A stretch of 9,946 nt of DNA. It comes from Methylophilaceae bacterium UBA6140 (GTDB taxonomy: Bacteria; Pseudomonadota; Gammaproteobacteria; Burkholderiales; Methylophilaceae). The translations under genes and the position numbers were made by a program. Each line of letters begins with the position of its first letter. Positions within the stretch are counted from its first letter, which is position 1. Shown in pieces: positions 1 to 6,361 of the stretch. Under the pieces are notes generated by a model. That model saw nothing but the letters and a program-made list of their open reading frames with translations. It did no database searches and was not told where the DNA came from. Where the stretch lies: assembly GCA_002423265.1 (NCBI GenBank), contig DIVE01000071.1, positions 1 to 9,946 on the forward strand, written 5' to 3'.

Positions 1-2
1 AA

Positions 3-1226
3 ACGGCGGGCTTTACGCTGCCACTGCTGCACCTGCTGTCGGCAAAACCCATGCAGGCCAAAGCCGGCCAGCCGCGCTGTCTGATTCTGACACCGACACG
101 AGAACTCGCGGCACAGGTCGAAGAATCGGTGAAAACCTACGGCAAATATCTGCCGCTGAAATCCATGGTCATGTTCGGCGGTGTCAACATCAATCCGCAA
201 ATCGCGCGCTTGAAGAAACCGCTGGATATACTGGTCGCCACTCCCGGGCGCCTGCTTGATCATGTCGGCCAGAAAACCGTCGATCTCTCGGCAGTTGAAA
301 TTCTGGTACTCGACGAAGCCGATCGCATGCTGGACATGGGATTCATCCGCGACATCAAAAAAATCCTCGCGCTCTTGCCGAAGCAGCGCCAGAACCTGTT
401 GTTCTCCGCCACATTCTCGGACGAAATCAAGGAGTTGGCCGACGGCCTGCTGAACAATCCCGGCTTTGTCGAAGTCGCCCGCCGTAATACCGCCTCGGAG
501 CTGGTCGAACAAACCGTACACCTGGTAGCGCAAAGTCAGAAGCGCGACATGATGAGTCATCTGATCAAGGCCAATGACTGGCAGCAGGTGCTGGTCTTTA
601 CCCGCACCAAGCACGGCGCCAACCGGCTGGCGGAAAAGCTGGTGAAGGACGGTATCGAAGCCGCGGCCATTCACGGCAACAAGAGTCAGGGTGCCCGCAC
701 CAAGGCATTGGCACAATTCAAGGATGGTAGCCTGCGCGTACTGGTCGCGACCGACATCGCCGCCCGCGGCCTCGATATCGACCAATTGCCGCAAGTCGTC
801 AACTTCGAGCTGCCCAACGTGCCGGAAGATTACGTGCACCGCATCGGCCGCACCGGTCGTGCCGGCAGCAGCGGCGCAGCAGTCTCGCTGGTAGATGCGG
901 AAGAAATCAAGCTGCTGAAAAGCATCGAACGTTTGATCAAGCGAGACATCCCGCGTGTTGCGGTGGAAGGTTTCGTGCCACCGGACAAAATCGAACCGGA
1001 AGCGCCGCGTCCGCCAAGACCGCAGCAGCGCAGACCGCAGAACCAGCAGCAGCGTCAGGGACAGAAATCCGGGCAGAAATCCGGGCAGAAGCCGCAAGCA
1101 AGACCGCCGGCAGAAGCGCCGCGCAAATCCGGCAAGCCCATGTCGGAGGCGGCCCGCCATCAGGCCATGGCGCAGCCGGCGCTGTTCTCGCCAAAACCCA
1201 TACACAGGGGCAACCGGGGACACTAA
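3..1226 (+). CDS. rhlE: DEAD-box ATP-dependent RNA helicase, RhlE type (5' partial)
   Basis: An RNA helicase that uses ATP to unwind short RNA duplexes, probably in ribosome assembly or RNA turnover in the cytoplasm. The left window edge removes the N-terminus: the frame is open from base 3 and begins TAGFTLPLL, which directly follows the motif I GKT in this family, so the Q motif and Walker A lie outside. Visible motifs in order are PTRELA (from base 93), GG, TPGR, DEAD (312-323), SAT, the motif IV stretch [17 protein letters not shown] and HRIGRTGR. Both RecA-like domains are therefore represented and look intact. The ATG at base 51 is internal, not the true start. After the core comes a basic, Pro/Gln-rich, low-complexity tail of about 100 residues ending GNRGH, typical of RhlE and probably binding RNA. 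The stop codon is 3 bases before the next gene, so it likely leads this operon. Confidence 0.95.
   Translation, partial: TAGFTLPLLHLLSAKPMQAKAGQPRCLILTPTRELAAQVEESVKTYGKYLPLKSMVMFGGVNINPQIARLKKPLDILVATPGRLLDHVGQKTVDLSAVEILVLDEADRMLDMGFIRDIKKILALLPKQRQNLLFSATFSDEIKELADGLLNNPGFVEVARRNTASELVEQTVHLVAQSQKRDMMSHLIKANDWQQVLVFTRTKHGANRLAEKLVKDGIEAAAIHGNKSQGARTKALAQFKDGSLRVLVATDIAARGLDIDQLPQVVNFELPNVPEDYVHRIGRTGRAGSSGAAVSLVDAEEIKLLKSIERLIKRDIPRVAVEGFVPPDKIEPEAPRPPRPQQRRPQNQQQRQGQKSGQKSGQKPQARPPAEAPRKSGKPMSEAARHQAMAQPALFSPKPIHRGNRGH
1062..1091 (+). repeat. 12-bp tandem repeat in the RhlE tail
   Basis: The unit CAGAAATCCGGG occurs twice in a row, followed by a half copy with a changed third base (CAGAAG). 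In the reading frame it encodes Q-K-S-G repeats inside the disordered basic tail. Because the unit is a multiple of three, copy-number changes keep the frame, so tail length can vary between strains without loss of the helicase. Confidence 0.8.
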
Positions 1227-1229
1227 GGC

Positions 1230-1748
1230 ATGAAGCGCCAGATTAAAATCTGGATCGATGCCGATGCCTGCCCGGTGGTGATCAAGGAAATTCTGTTCAG
1301 AGCGGCAGAACGCACCCGGATCGAGACCATCCTCGTCGCCAACAAGCTGTTACGTGTGCCGCCATCGCCTTTCATCCGCGCGTTTCAGGTGCCCGGCGGG
1401 TTTGATGTGGCCGACAACCGAATTGTCGAGGAATTGCAGTCCGGCGATCTCGTCATCACGGCCGACATTCCGTTAGCCGCACAGGTGATCGCGAAAGGCG
1501 GCCATGCACTTAATCCGCGCGGCGAGCTCTACAGCACAGCCAATATTCAGGAACGCCTTGCCATGCGTAATTTCATGGAGGAATTGAGAGGCAGCGGCGT
1601 CGACATCTCGGGCCCCGCTGCTTTCAGTCAGAATGACCGCCAGGCATTCGCGGCGGAACTGGATCGTTTTCTGCAACGTCATAGTGACTTGCGTGCCAGC
1701 CCTTTGCATGCCAAGCCAAAGCACCAGAAAACCGCCGGAGAGATTTGA
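1230..1748 (+). CDS. yaiI: YaiI/YqxD family protein (UPF0178, DUF188), PIN-like
   Basis: A small cytoplasmic protein of the UPF0178 family, which has a PIN-like nuclease fold but no established substrate. At 172 residues it has the family's signature start [10 protein letters not shown] (acidic residues D10 and D12), then the conserved [32 protein letters not shown] and ANI blocks. The acidic residues would form the PIN-like metal site. Beyond about residue 150 the C-terminus is variable and basic. The ATG at 1230 places the signature at the usual distance from the start. A GGGGA at 1216-1220 is the best ribosome-binding candidate; the AAGG nearer the ATG is too close to work well. It starts 3 bases after the helicase stop, and its own TGA shares a base with the next ATG, so it is probably co-translated with both neighbours. 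The family call is firm; nuclease activity is inference. Confidence 0.92.
   Translation: MKRQIKIWIDADACPVVIKEILFRAAERTRIETILVANKLLRVPPSPFIRAFQVPGGFDVADNRIVEELQSGDLVITADIPLAAQVIAKGGHALNPRGELYSTANIQERLAMRNFMEELRGSGVDISGPAAFSQNDRQAFAAELDRFLQRHSDLRASPLHAKPKHQKTAGEI
1737..1742 (+). promoter_or_regulatory. Ribosome-binding site that fixes the lipocalin start
   Basis: GGAGAG lies 5 bases before the ATG at 1748. This favours that ATG over the TTG at 1745, which would add one residue. The site lies within the last codons of the upstream gene, consistent with translational coupling through the TGATG overlap. Confidence 0.6.
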
Positions 1749-2305
1749 TGAAAAACACCCTTTTGCTCGCACTTGCCCTGCTTGTCAGCGCCTGCACCGG
1801 CACGCCGGAAGGCGTCAAGGTCGTCACCGGCTTCGAAGCGGACAAATATCTCGGTACCTGGTATGAGATCGCGCGTCTCGACCACTCCTTCGAGCGCGGT
1901 CTGGAGAAAGTCACCGCCACCTACAGCATGCGCGAGGATGGCGGCATCAAGGTGATCAACCGCGGCTACGACCCGGTCAAGCAGGTATGGAAAGAGGCGG
2001 AAGGCAAAGCCTATTTCGTCGAAACGCCGGATGTCGGCAAGCTCAAGGTGTCATTTTTCGGGCCATTCTACGGCGGCTACAACATCATCGAACTCGACAA
2101 GGTCTACTACAACCACGTGCTCGTCTCCGGGCCTGACAAATACTACCTTTGGATACTTGCCCGCACCCCGCAGCTATCCTACCCTGTCAAGCAGCATCTG
2201 GTTGCCAGGGCCAAACATCTTGGCTTCGACACGGACAAACTGATCTATGTGAACCAATCTTCCGACCCGGTCGATTACGAAGCGGGACGACACGTCAGAA
2301 AATAA
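1748..2305 (+). CDS. blc: Outer-membrane lipocalin lipoprotein, Blc type
   Basis: A bacterial lipocalin, a beta-barrel lipoprotein that binds lipids such as lysophospholipids at the envelope. From the ATG at 1748 it is 185 residues long. The N-terminus is a short signal peptide with a lipobox (V13-S14-A15 then C16), and the residue after the Cys is Thr rather than Asp, which suggests outer-membrane sorting. The lipocalin signature GTWYEIAR is at residues 36-43, followed by DHSFERGL, typical of Blc. YGGYNII and LVSGPDKYYLWILARTP near the middle match the strands that close the barrel. The start codon overlaps the upstream stop, and the SMR transporter gene follows 19 bases downstream. The blc-SMR pairing is known in enterobacteria. 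Nothing looks broken. The bound ligand in this organism cannot be read from sequence. Confidence 0.93.
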   Translation: MKNTLLLALALLVSACTGTPEGVKVVTGFEADKYLGTWYEIARLDHSFERGLEKVTATYSMREDGGIKVINRGYDPVKQVWKEAEGKAYFVETPDVGKLKVSFFGPFYGGYNIIELDKVYYNHVLVSGPDKYYLWILARTPQLSYPVKQHLVARAKHLGFDTDKLIYVNQSSDPVDYEAGRHVRK

Positions 2306-2310
2306 AAAAC

Positions 2311-2316
2311 AAGGAG
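2311..2316 (+). promoter_or_regulatory. Strong ribosome-binding site of the SMR gene
   Basis: AAGGAG lies 8 bases before the ATG at 2325. It is the best Shine-Dalgarno match in the five-gene run, so the transporter gene can be initiated independently rather than only by coupling. Confidence 0.75.
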
Positions 2317-2324
2317 CATCAAGC

Positions 2325-2639
2325 ATGGCCTGGGGATTACTCGTGCTGGCCGGGCTGTTCGAGGTCGGCTTTACCACCTGCCTGAAACTCTCGGAAAGTT
2401 TCACCAAACCGCTGCCCTCAATGGGCTTTCTCGTTTGTGCCATATTGAGCTTCTGGCTGCTGACCAAAGCGGCAGAAACCATCCCGCTCGGCACCGCATA
2501 TGCGGTCTGGACCGGAATAGGCGCATTCGGCACGGCAGTCATCGGCATCTATTTTTTCGGCGACCCTTCCACCACGCTGCGTCTGGTGTTTCTCGTATTG
2601 CTGATCGGTTCGATTATCGGATTAAAACTGGTATCGTAG
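2325..2639 (+). CDS. sugE: Small multidrug resistance (SMR) transporter, SugE/Gdx-like
   Basis: A four-helix inner-membrane exporter of the SMR family, acting as an antiparallel dimer driven by proton exchange. Its 104 residues match the family length exactly, with hydrophobic segments at about 3-20, 31-48, 57-77 and 84-102. The essential carboxylate is E13. By alignment from memory to guanidinium exporters, S42, Y59 and W62 are also present, within the block GTAYAVWTGIGAFGTAVIG that groups it with SugE/Gdx rather than EmrE. One difference stands out: the position usually held by Trp16 in Gdx is Phe, in the stretch FEVGFTTCLK. This subgroup may have a different substrate, so guanidinium export should not be assumed. 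It sits 19 bases after blc and 4 bases before a small membrane protein gene. SMR membership is certain; the gene symbol is approximate. Confidence 0.85.
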   Translation: MAWGLLVLAGLFEVGFTTCLKLSESFTKPLPSMGFLVCAILSFWLLTKAAETIPLGTAYAVWTGIGAFGTAVIGIYFFGDPSTTLRLVFLVLLIGSIIGLKLVS

Positions 2640-2643
2640 GCGC

Positions 2644-3135
2644 ATGAACCTGGAAACCTGGGAACTGCTGAGCTATATCGTCACCGTTTTCGGTCTGCCG
2701 CTGGCGATCTACGCCTTCATTGTCGAGCAGCGCAAGGAGCGCGAGAACGAAGATGAAGAGGTGTACCAGCTGCTCACCGCGGATTACACGGATTTTCTCA
2801 AGCTGGTGATGGAAAATCCGGACCTCAAGCTGCGCTCGCAGACGCACACGCAGGATTTGACTGAAGAACAGCAGGAACGCATGCTGGTCATTTTCGAGAT
2901 TCTGATTTCGCTGTTCGAGCGCGCCTACCTGCTCAGTTACGACGAAGTCATGACACAAAAGCAGCGCAGGCGATGGCTATCGTGGGAAGACTTCATGCGT
3001 GAATGGTGCGAGCGTGAAGATTTCCGCCGCCTGTTGCCGCGTCTGCTTCATGGCGAAGACCCTGATTTCGCTGCCTACATTCTCAAGCTCGCCAATCAGG
3101 CAGCGATCCAGACGAATTCCGCCGCCGAATCGTGA
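2644..3135 (+). CDS. Unrecognised single-pass membrane protein with charged helical domain
   Basis: I do not recognise this 163-residue protein. It has one hydrophobic segment at about residues 8-27 (from LLSYIVTV to YAFIV), followed at once by the basic-acidic run EQRKERENEDEE. The positive-inside rule puts the C-terminal part in the cytoplasm. That part is highly charged and looks almost wholly helical, with several Trp and Arg-rich patches (RRRWLSWEDFMREWCERE). There are no Cys pairs, nucleotide-binding motifs or catalytic signatures that I can name. It starts 4 bases after the SMR stop with no clear ribosome-binding site, so coupling to that gene is likely. Codon use resembles its neighbours, and the frame is clean, so it is a real gene. 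Its stop lies 4 bases from the convergent stop of the TraB/GumN gene. A membrane anchor or regulator role is only a guess. Confidence 0.8.
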   Translation: MNLETWELLSYIVTVFGLPLAIYAFIVEQRKERENEDEEVYQLLTADYTDFLKLVMENPDLKLRSQTHTQDLTEEQQERMLVIFEILISLFERAYLLSYDEVMTQKQRRRWLSWEDFMREWCEREDFRRLLPRLLHGEDPDFAAYILKLANQAAIQTNSAAES

Positions 3136-3139
3136 CCGG

Positions 3140-4012
3140 TTATTTGACCGGCGTCACCTGATAACCGGCATTACGCAGGCGTGCCAGCAAGCCGCCCTCG
3201 CCCGGCAGATGCGCCGCACCGACAGCAATGAAAGCGCTGCGCTCGGCCGTCTGTTGCTGTATCCGTTCCGCCATCAGCACGTTACGTTCATTCAGCAGCT
3301 TCTGCATAATGCGCGCCCAGAGTTCCGGCGGCAATTGTTCGCCGCTCTGACGCGCGTTGACTTCGATAATTCTGGCCAGATCACCAGACAAATAAGTCTT
3401 CACCAGTTCCTCAAAATTGCGCTGACGCTGTTGCGGCGTGCGTTTCAGCACCATACGCAGCATCACCAGCTGCTCTTCGATGCTGAAGCTGTCAAGCACC
3501 GAGAAGTGTTCTTCAACTGTCTCTAGCGCACGGACCGGCTTCGAACGGCTTTGTGCCAGCGACATCAGCATCGCATCCAGCGTGTAGGGCGACTGCGGTT
3601 TGGGTAGATCGAAAATGACCGCCAGCAGCCAGGGCTTCATGGTGGTGGCAATATCGGTATGCATGGAATGGAAATCGGCCAGCTTGATGACCTCGACGAA
3701 TTCTTTCTCGGTCAGCATGTGGTCGAGCCTCCCGTCCTTCATCAGATAGACCGACGGGTTCTGCGGCGGCTGCAACTCCATCAAGAACAGCTCGCTGTCG
3801 AGCATGGCCTGCATGGCCGCAGGAGGTAAATCCGTGACGCGCGGATCATCCGAATGCATGGTACCAAACAGATAGCTGGTCTTGCCGCCGGGCGCTTCCA
3901 GCTTCCATAGCAGGCCCTTGTCCTGAGCCTGGGCAACCGCCATGAAACCGAGTAGAAATACGAAAAAAAGGCCTCGAACGAGGCCGGCAAACACAAAAGA
4001 AGTAGCTCGCAT
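3140..4012 (-). CDS. Exported TraB/GumN family protein
   Basis: A 290-residue exported protein of the TraB/GumN family, related to Tiki-type putative metalloproteases. Residues 1-29 form a signal peptide with a long hydrophobic core (GLFFVFLLGFMAV) and a likely cut after AQA29; no lipobox Cys is present, so it should be periplasmic or secreted. The two family GxxH motifs are intact: GTMH at 50-53 near the start of the mature protein and GAAH at 265-268, followed by PGEGGL. The acidic position in LFLMEL (E79) also fits. In Tiki-like proteins these residues bind metal, but bacterial substrates are unknown. The ATG at 4012 is preceded by AGGA overlapping the ygiQ stop, 8 bases upstream, so it looks like the second gene of a ygiQ-led operon. 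Unusually, an intrinsic-terminator sequence lies within signal-peptide codons 10-17. Confidence 0.88.
   Translation of the reverse strand: MRATSFVFAGLVRGLFFVFLLGFMAVAQAQDKGLLWKLEAPGGKTSYLFGTMHSDDPRVTDLPPAAMQAMLDSELFLMELQPPQNPSVYLMKDGRLDHMLTEKEFVEVIKLADFHSMHTDIATTMKPWLLAVIFDLPKPQSPYTLDAMLMSLAQSRSKPVRALETVEEHFSVLDSFSIEEQLVMLRMVLKRTPQQRQRNFEELVKTYLSGDLARIIEVNARQSGEQLPPELWARIMQKLLNERNVLMAERIQQQTAERSAFIAVGAAHLPGEGGLLARLRNAGYQVTPVK
3963..3985 (-). terminator. Intrinsic terminator inside the TraB/GumN signal-peptide codons
   Basis: Read on the minus strand, GGCCTCGTTCGAGGCC is a GC-rich perfect inverted repeat (six practical base pairs and a four-base loop) followed at once by seven T residues. That is the standard form of a rho-independent terminator. 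It begins 36 bases after the ygiQ stop codon, the usual place for a terminator of that gene, yet it lies in codons 10-17 of the next open frame. It may end most ygiQ transcripts, or be opened when ribosomes translate the start of the downstream gene. Confidence 0.65.
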
Positions 4013-4020
4013 GGCGATTC

Positions 4021-6201
4021 CTATTTTTGGTGAATGGGTCGATTCGCCTTTTTCGACACAGCTTTTGTGCTTCTGGTTCTGCCACTGCCGGAATTTATCC
4101 GGTCGAGCGGCTTTTTAGCGTATACGCTCGCAGAAGCCGGTTTTACTGCTAGCGGTTGCCAGGCCGGCACCAGATGTTTCTTGCCGTTGCCGATCAAATC
4201 TTCACGGCCCATCTTCTTCAGTGCCTCTCGCAGCATCGGCCAGTTGTTGGGGTCGTGATAACGGATAAAGGCCTTGTGCAGGCGGCGCACACCACCCGCC
4301 TTCGGAATCGGCACTTCCTCGCTGTCTGCCGTGACCTTGCGTAACGGGTTTTTGCCGGAGTGATACATGGCCGTCGCCATCGCCATCGGTGTCGGCGTGA
4401 AATTCTGCACCTGATCCAGCTTGAAATCGTTCTTCTTCAACCAAAGTGCGAGGTTGAGCATGTCTTCGTCCGTGGTGCCGGGATGCGCGGCAATGAAATA
4501 GGGGATCAGGTACTGCTCCTTCCCCGCTTCCTTGCTGAAACGTTCGAACATCTCCTTGAACCTGTCATAGGCGCCCATGCCGGGCTTCATCATTTTGGAA
4601 AGTACGTTTTCCTCGGAGTGCTCGGGCGCAATCTTGAGATAACCGCCGACGTGATGCTGCACCAGTTCCTTCACGTATTCCGGCGAAGTCACGGCAAGGT
4701 CATAGCGCAAGCCTGAGCCGACCAGGATCTTCTTTACGCCCTTGATGTTGCGCGCCTTGCGGTAAAGCTGAATCAGCGCCGAATGATCGGTATTGAGGTT
4801 CTCGCAGATGCCGGGATAAACACAGGACAGTTTGCGGCAGGCCTTTTCTATGCTTTCCGACTTGCAGGCCATGCGATACATATTGGCCGTCGGCCCGCCG
4901 AGGTCTGAAATGATACCGGTAAAGCCATCGACCTTGTCACGAATCTCCTCGATCTCGTGCAGGATGGACGCCTCTGAACGACTCTGGATGATCCGGCCTT
5001 CATGCTCGGTGATGGAACAGAAGGTACAGCCGCCGAAGCAACCGCGCATGATGTTGACCGAGAAGCGGATCATCTCCCAGGCCGGTATTCTGGCACCACC
5101 ATAAGCCGGATGCGGCTTGCGCGCATACGGCAGGTCGTAGACGTAATCCATTTCTTTCGTGGTCAGCGGAATCGGCGGCGGATTGAGCCAGACTTCACGG
5201 TCGGCATGCCGCTGAACCAAGGCACGCGCATTGCCGGGATTGGCCTCCAGATGCAGCACGCGCGAAGCATGGGCATAGAGCACCGGATCAGAGGAAACTT
5301 CCTCGTATGACGGCAGGCGTACCACTTGCCGTGCGCGGTCGGCCTTGGGCTTGCGCACGATCTGGATGACGTTGCTGCCAGTTTCAGCCTCCGCTGCATT
5401 GGCCGCAGTAGCGGCGCATGAAGTACCGGTTTTTTCCATTGCCGGCGACATCGCATAGGGGTCGACCGGCGCATCGACCTTGCCGGGGCGGTCGAGATTG
5501 GTCGAATCGACTTCTGACCAACCTTCCGGAATTTTCTTGCGCAGGAATGCGGTACCGCGGATATCGTTGATCTCGCTGACCTTTTCGCCGCGGGCAAGCC
5601 GGTGCGTCAACTCAACCAGCGCGCGCTCGGCATTGCCATACAACAGAATATCGGCCTTGGAATCGACCAGCACCGAGCGCCTGACCTTGTCGGACCAGTA
5701 GTCGTAGTGAGCGATCCGGCGCAAAGACGCTTCGATACTGCCGATCACCAGCGGCACATCGGGGTAGGCTTCACGGCAGCGCTGCGAGTAGACCAGCACC
5801 GCACGGTCGGGCCGCTTGCCTGCCGCCGCATCCGGAGTATAGGCATCGTCAGAGCGTATCTTGCGGTCGGCCGTATAGCGGTTGACCATGGAATCCATGT
5901 TCCCCGCCGTGATGCCGAAATAGAGATTTGGCCTGCCCAGCACCTTGAACGGGTCAGCCGACATCCATTCCGGCTGACTGATGATGCCGACCCTGAAACC
6001 TTGCGCTTCGAGCAGGCGCCCTACCAGGGCCATGCCGAAACTCGGATGGTCGATATAAGCGTCGCCGGTGACCAGAATAATGTCGCAGCTATCCCAGCCG
6101 AGCACATCCATTTCGGCACGCGACATCGGCAAAACCGGAGCCGTGCCGAAGCGCCTGGCCCAATAGGGACGATAGCTGTTGATGGGTTTTGAAATCTGCA
6201 T
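4021..6201 (-). CDS. ygiQ: YgiQ family radical SAM protein
   Basis: A 726-residue cytoplasmic radical SAM enzyme of the YgiQ family (UPF0313), whose reaction is unknown. The N-terminus ([21 protein letters not shown], then [22 protein letters not shown]) is characteristic, as is [23 protein letters not shown]; this region resembles the B12-binding-like domain often paired with radical SAM cores. The iron-sulfur ligands are C388, C392 and C395 in the CFGGCTFC motif. The core continues with [20 protein letters not shown] and [17 protein letters not shown]. The C-terminal part ([19 protein letters not shown]) is the family's extra domain, ending in a basic tail. An Ala-rich, poorly structured stretch at about 245-290 separates the N-terminal domain from the core. 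Length is close to other YgiQ proteins. The start at 6201 fits the family N-terminus, though no strong ribosome-binding site is visible. It leads a two-gene unit with the TraB/GumN gene. Confidence 0.95.
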   Translation of the reverse strand: MQISKPINSYRPYWARRFGTAPVLPMSRAEMDVLGWDSCDIILVTGDAYIDHPSFGMALVGRLLEAQGFRVGIISQPEWMSADPFKVLGRPNLYFGITAGNMDSMVNRYTADRKIRSDDAYTPDAAAGKRPDRAVLVYSQRCREAYPDVPLVIGSIEASLRRIAHYDYWSDKVRRSVLVDSKADILLYGNAERALVELTHRLARGEKVSEINDIRGTAFLRKKIPEGWSEVDSTNLDRPGKVDAPVDPYAMSPAMEKTGTSCAATAANAAEAETGSNVIQIVRKPKADRARQVVRLPSYEEVSSDPVLYAHASRVLHLEANPGNARALVQRHADREVWLNPPPIPLTTKEMDYVYDLPYARKPHPAYGGARIPAWEMIRFSVNIMRGCFGGCTFCSITEHEGRIIQSRSEASILHEIEEIRDKVDGFTGIISDLGGPTANMYRMACKSESIEKACRKLSCVYPGICENLNTDHSALIQLYRKARNIKGVKKILVGSGLRYDLAVTSPEYVKELVQHHVGGYLKIAPEHSEENVLSKMMKPGMGAYDRFKEMFERFSKEAGKEQYLIPYFIAAHPGTTDEDMLNLALWLKKNDFKLDQVQNFTPTPMAMATAMYHSGKNPLRKVTADSEEVPIPKAGGVRRLHKAFIRYHDPNNWPMLREALKKMGREDLIGNGKKHLVPAWQPLAVKPASASVYAKKPLDRINSGSGRTRSTKAVSKKANRPIHQK

Positions 6202-6258
6202 AAGTTGACCATTTTACTCTGGTTTCGATGTGCCTCAAAACGAGATTTGGCGAGCCTT

Positions 6259-6274
6259 CTAAAAAGTTTTTTAG
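6259..6274. repeat. AT-rich palindrome, flanked by a second short arm
   Basis: CTAAAAA and TTTTTAG form a perfect 7-base inverted repeat around a 2-base centre. Outer arms CGAG (6251-6254) and CTCG (6275-6278) also match, with four unpaired bases on the left side only. No gene reads towards it from either side, so it is more likely a protein site or cruciform-prone spot than a terminator. Confidence 0.5.
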
Positions 6275-6278
6275 CTCG

Positions 6279-6296
6279 CAACAATATTAATTGTTG
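6279..6296. repeat. 18-bp inverted repeat CAACAAT-N4-ATTGTTG
   Basis: A perfect 7-base inverted repeat with a 4-base spacer lies in the middle of the divergent region, directly beside the AT-rich palindrome. The arm spacing is like that of dimeric repressor or activator sites. A further TGTTGT at 6306-6311 repeats the one at 6292-6297 fourteen bases on. No regulator is encoded in the window, so the binding protein is unknown. Confidence 0.5.
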
Positions 6297-6361
6297 TCAC
6301 TATCATGTTGTGAAACAATGTGCGCTCTAACAAATTCAATAACTAAAATAAGTTAGTAGAC

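Larger units (their letters stand above)
6202..6361. promoter_or_regulatory. Divergent AT-rich control region between ygiQ and the GGDEF-EAL gene
   Basis: These 160 bases separate two divergently read genes and must hold promoters for both. They are clearly richer in A and T than the flanking genes. Two palindromes lie in the middle. Promoter elements are hard to assign: ATTTTA at 6211-6216 (TAAAAT on the minus strand) and TAAAAT at 6344-6349 on the plus strand resemble -10 boxes but lack good -35 partners and would leave very short leaders. TTGTCA at 6294-6299 resembles a plus-strand -35 box but no good -10 follows at 17 bases. A shared regulator for both genes is possible. Confidence 0.55.

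Noticed and set aside
51..53. ATG at 51 as start of the helicase
   Set aside because: The frame is open to the left edge and the upstream residues match the conserved sequence just after helicase motif I, so this Met is internal.
1745..1747. TTG start for the lipocalin
   Set aside because: The ATG one codon later is better spaced from GGAGAG and gives a normal lipoprotein signal.
2999..3526. 175-codon plus-strand frame bridging the convergent gene ends
   Set aside because: It overlaps the unassigned membrane protein in another frame and then runs antisense to TraB/GumN; composition is that of a shadow frame.
5602..6192. 196-codon open frame on the plus strand opposite ygiQ
   Set aside because: It lies wholly antisense to well-conserved YgiQ sequence and its product has no recognisable domain; long antisense frames are common in GC-rich genes.
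6294..6322. TTGTCA as a -35 box for the GGDEF-EAL gene
   Set aside because: No acceptable -10 sequence follows at 16-18 bases, so I do not annotate it as a promoter by itself.
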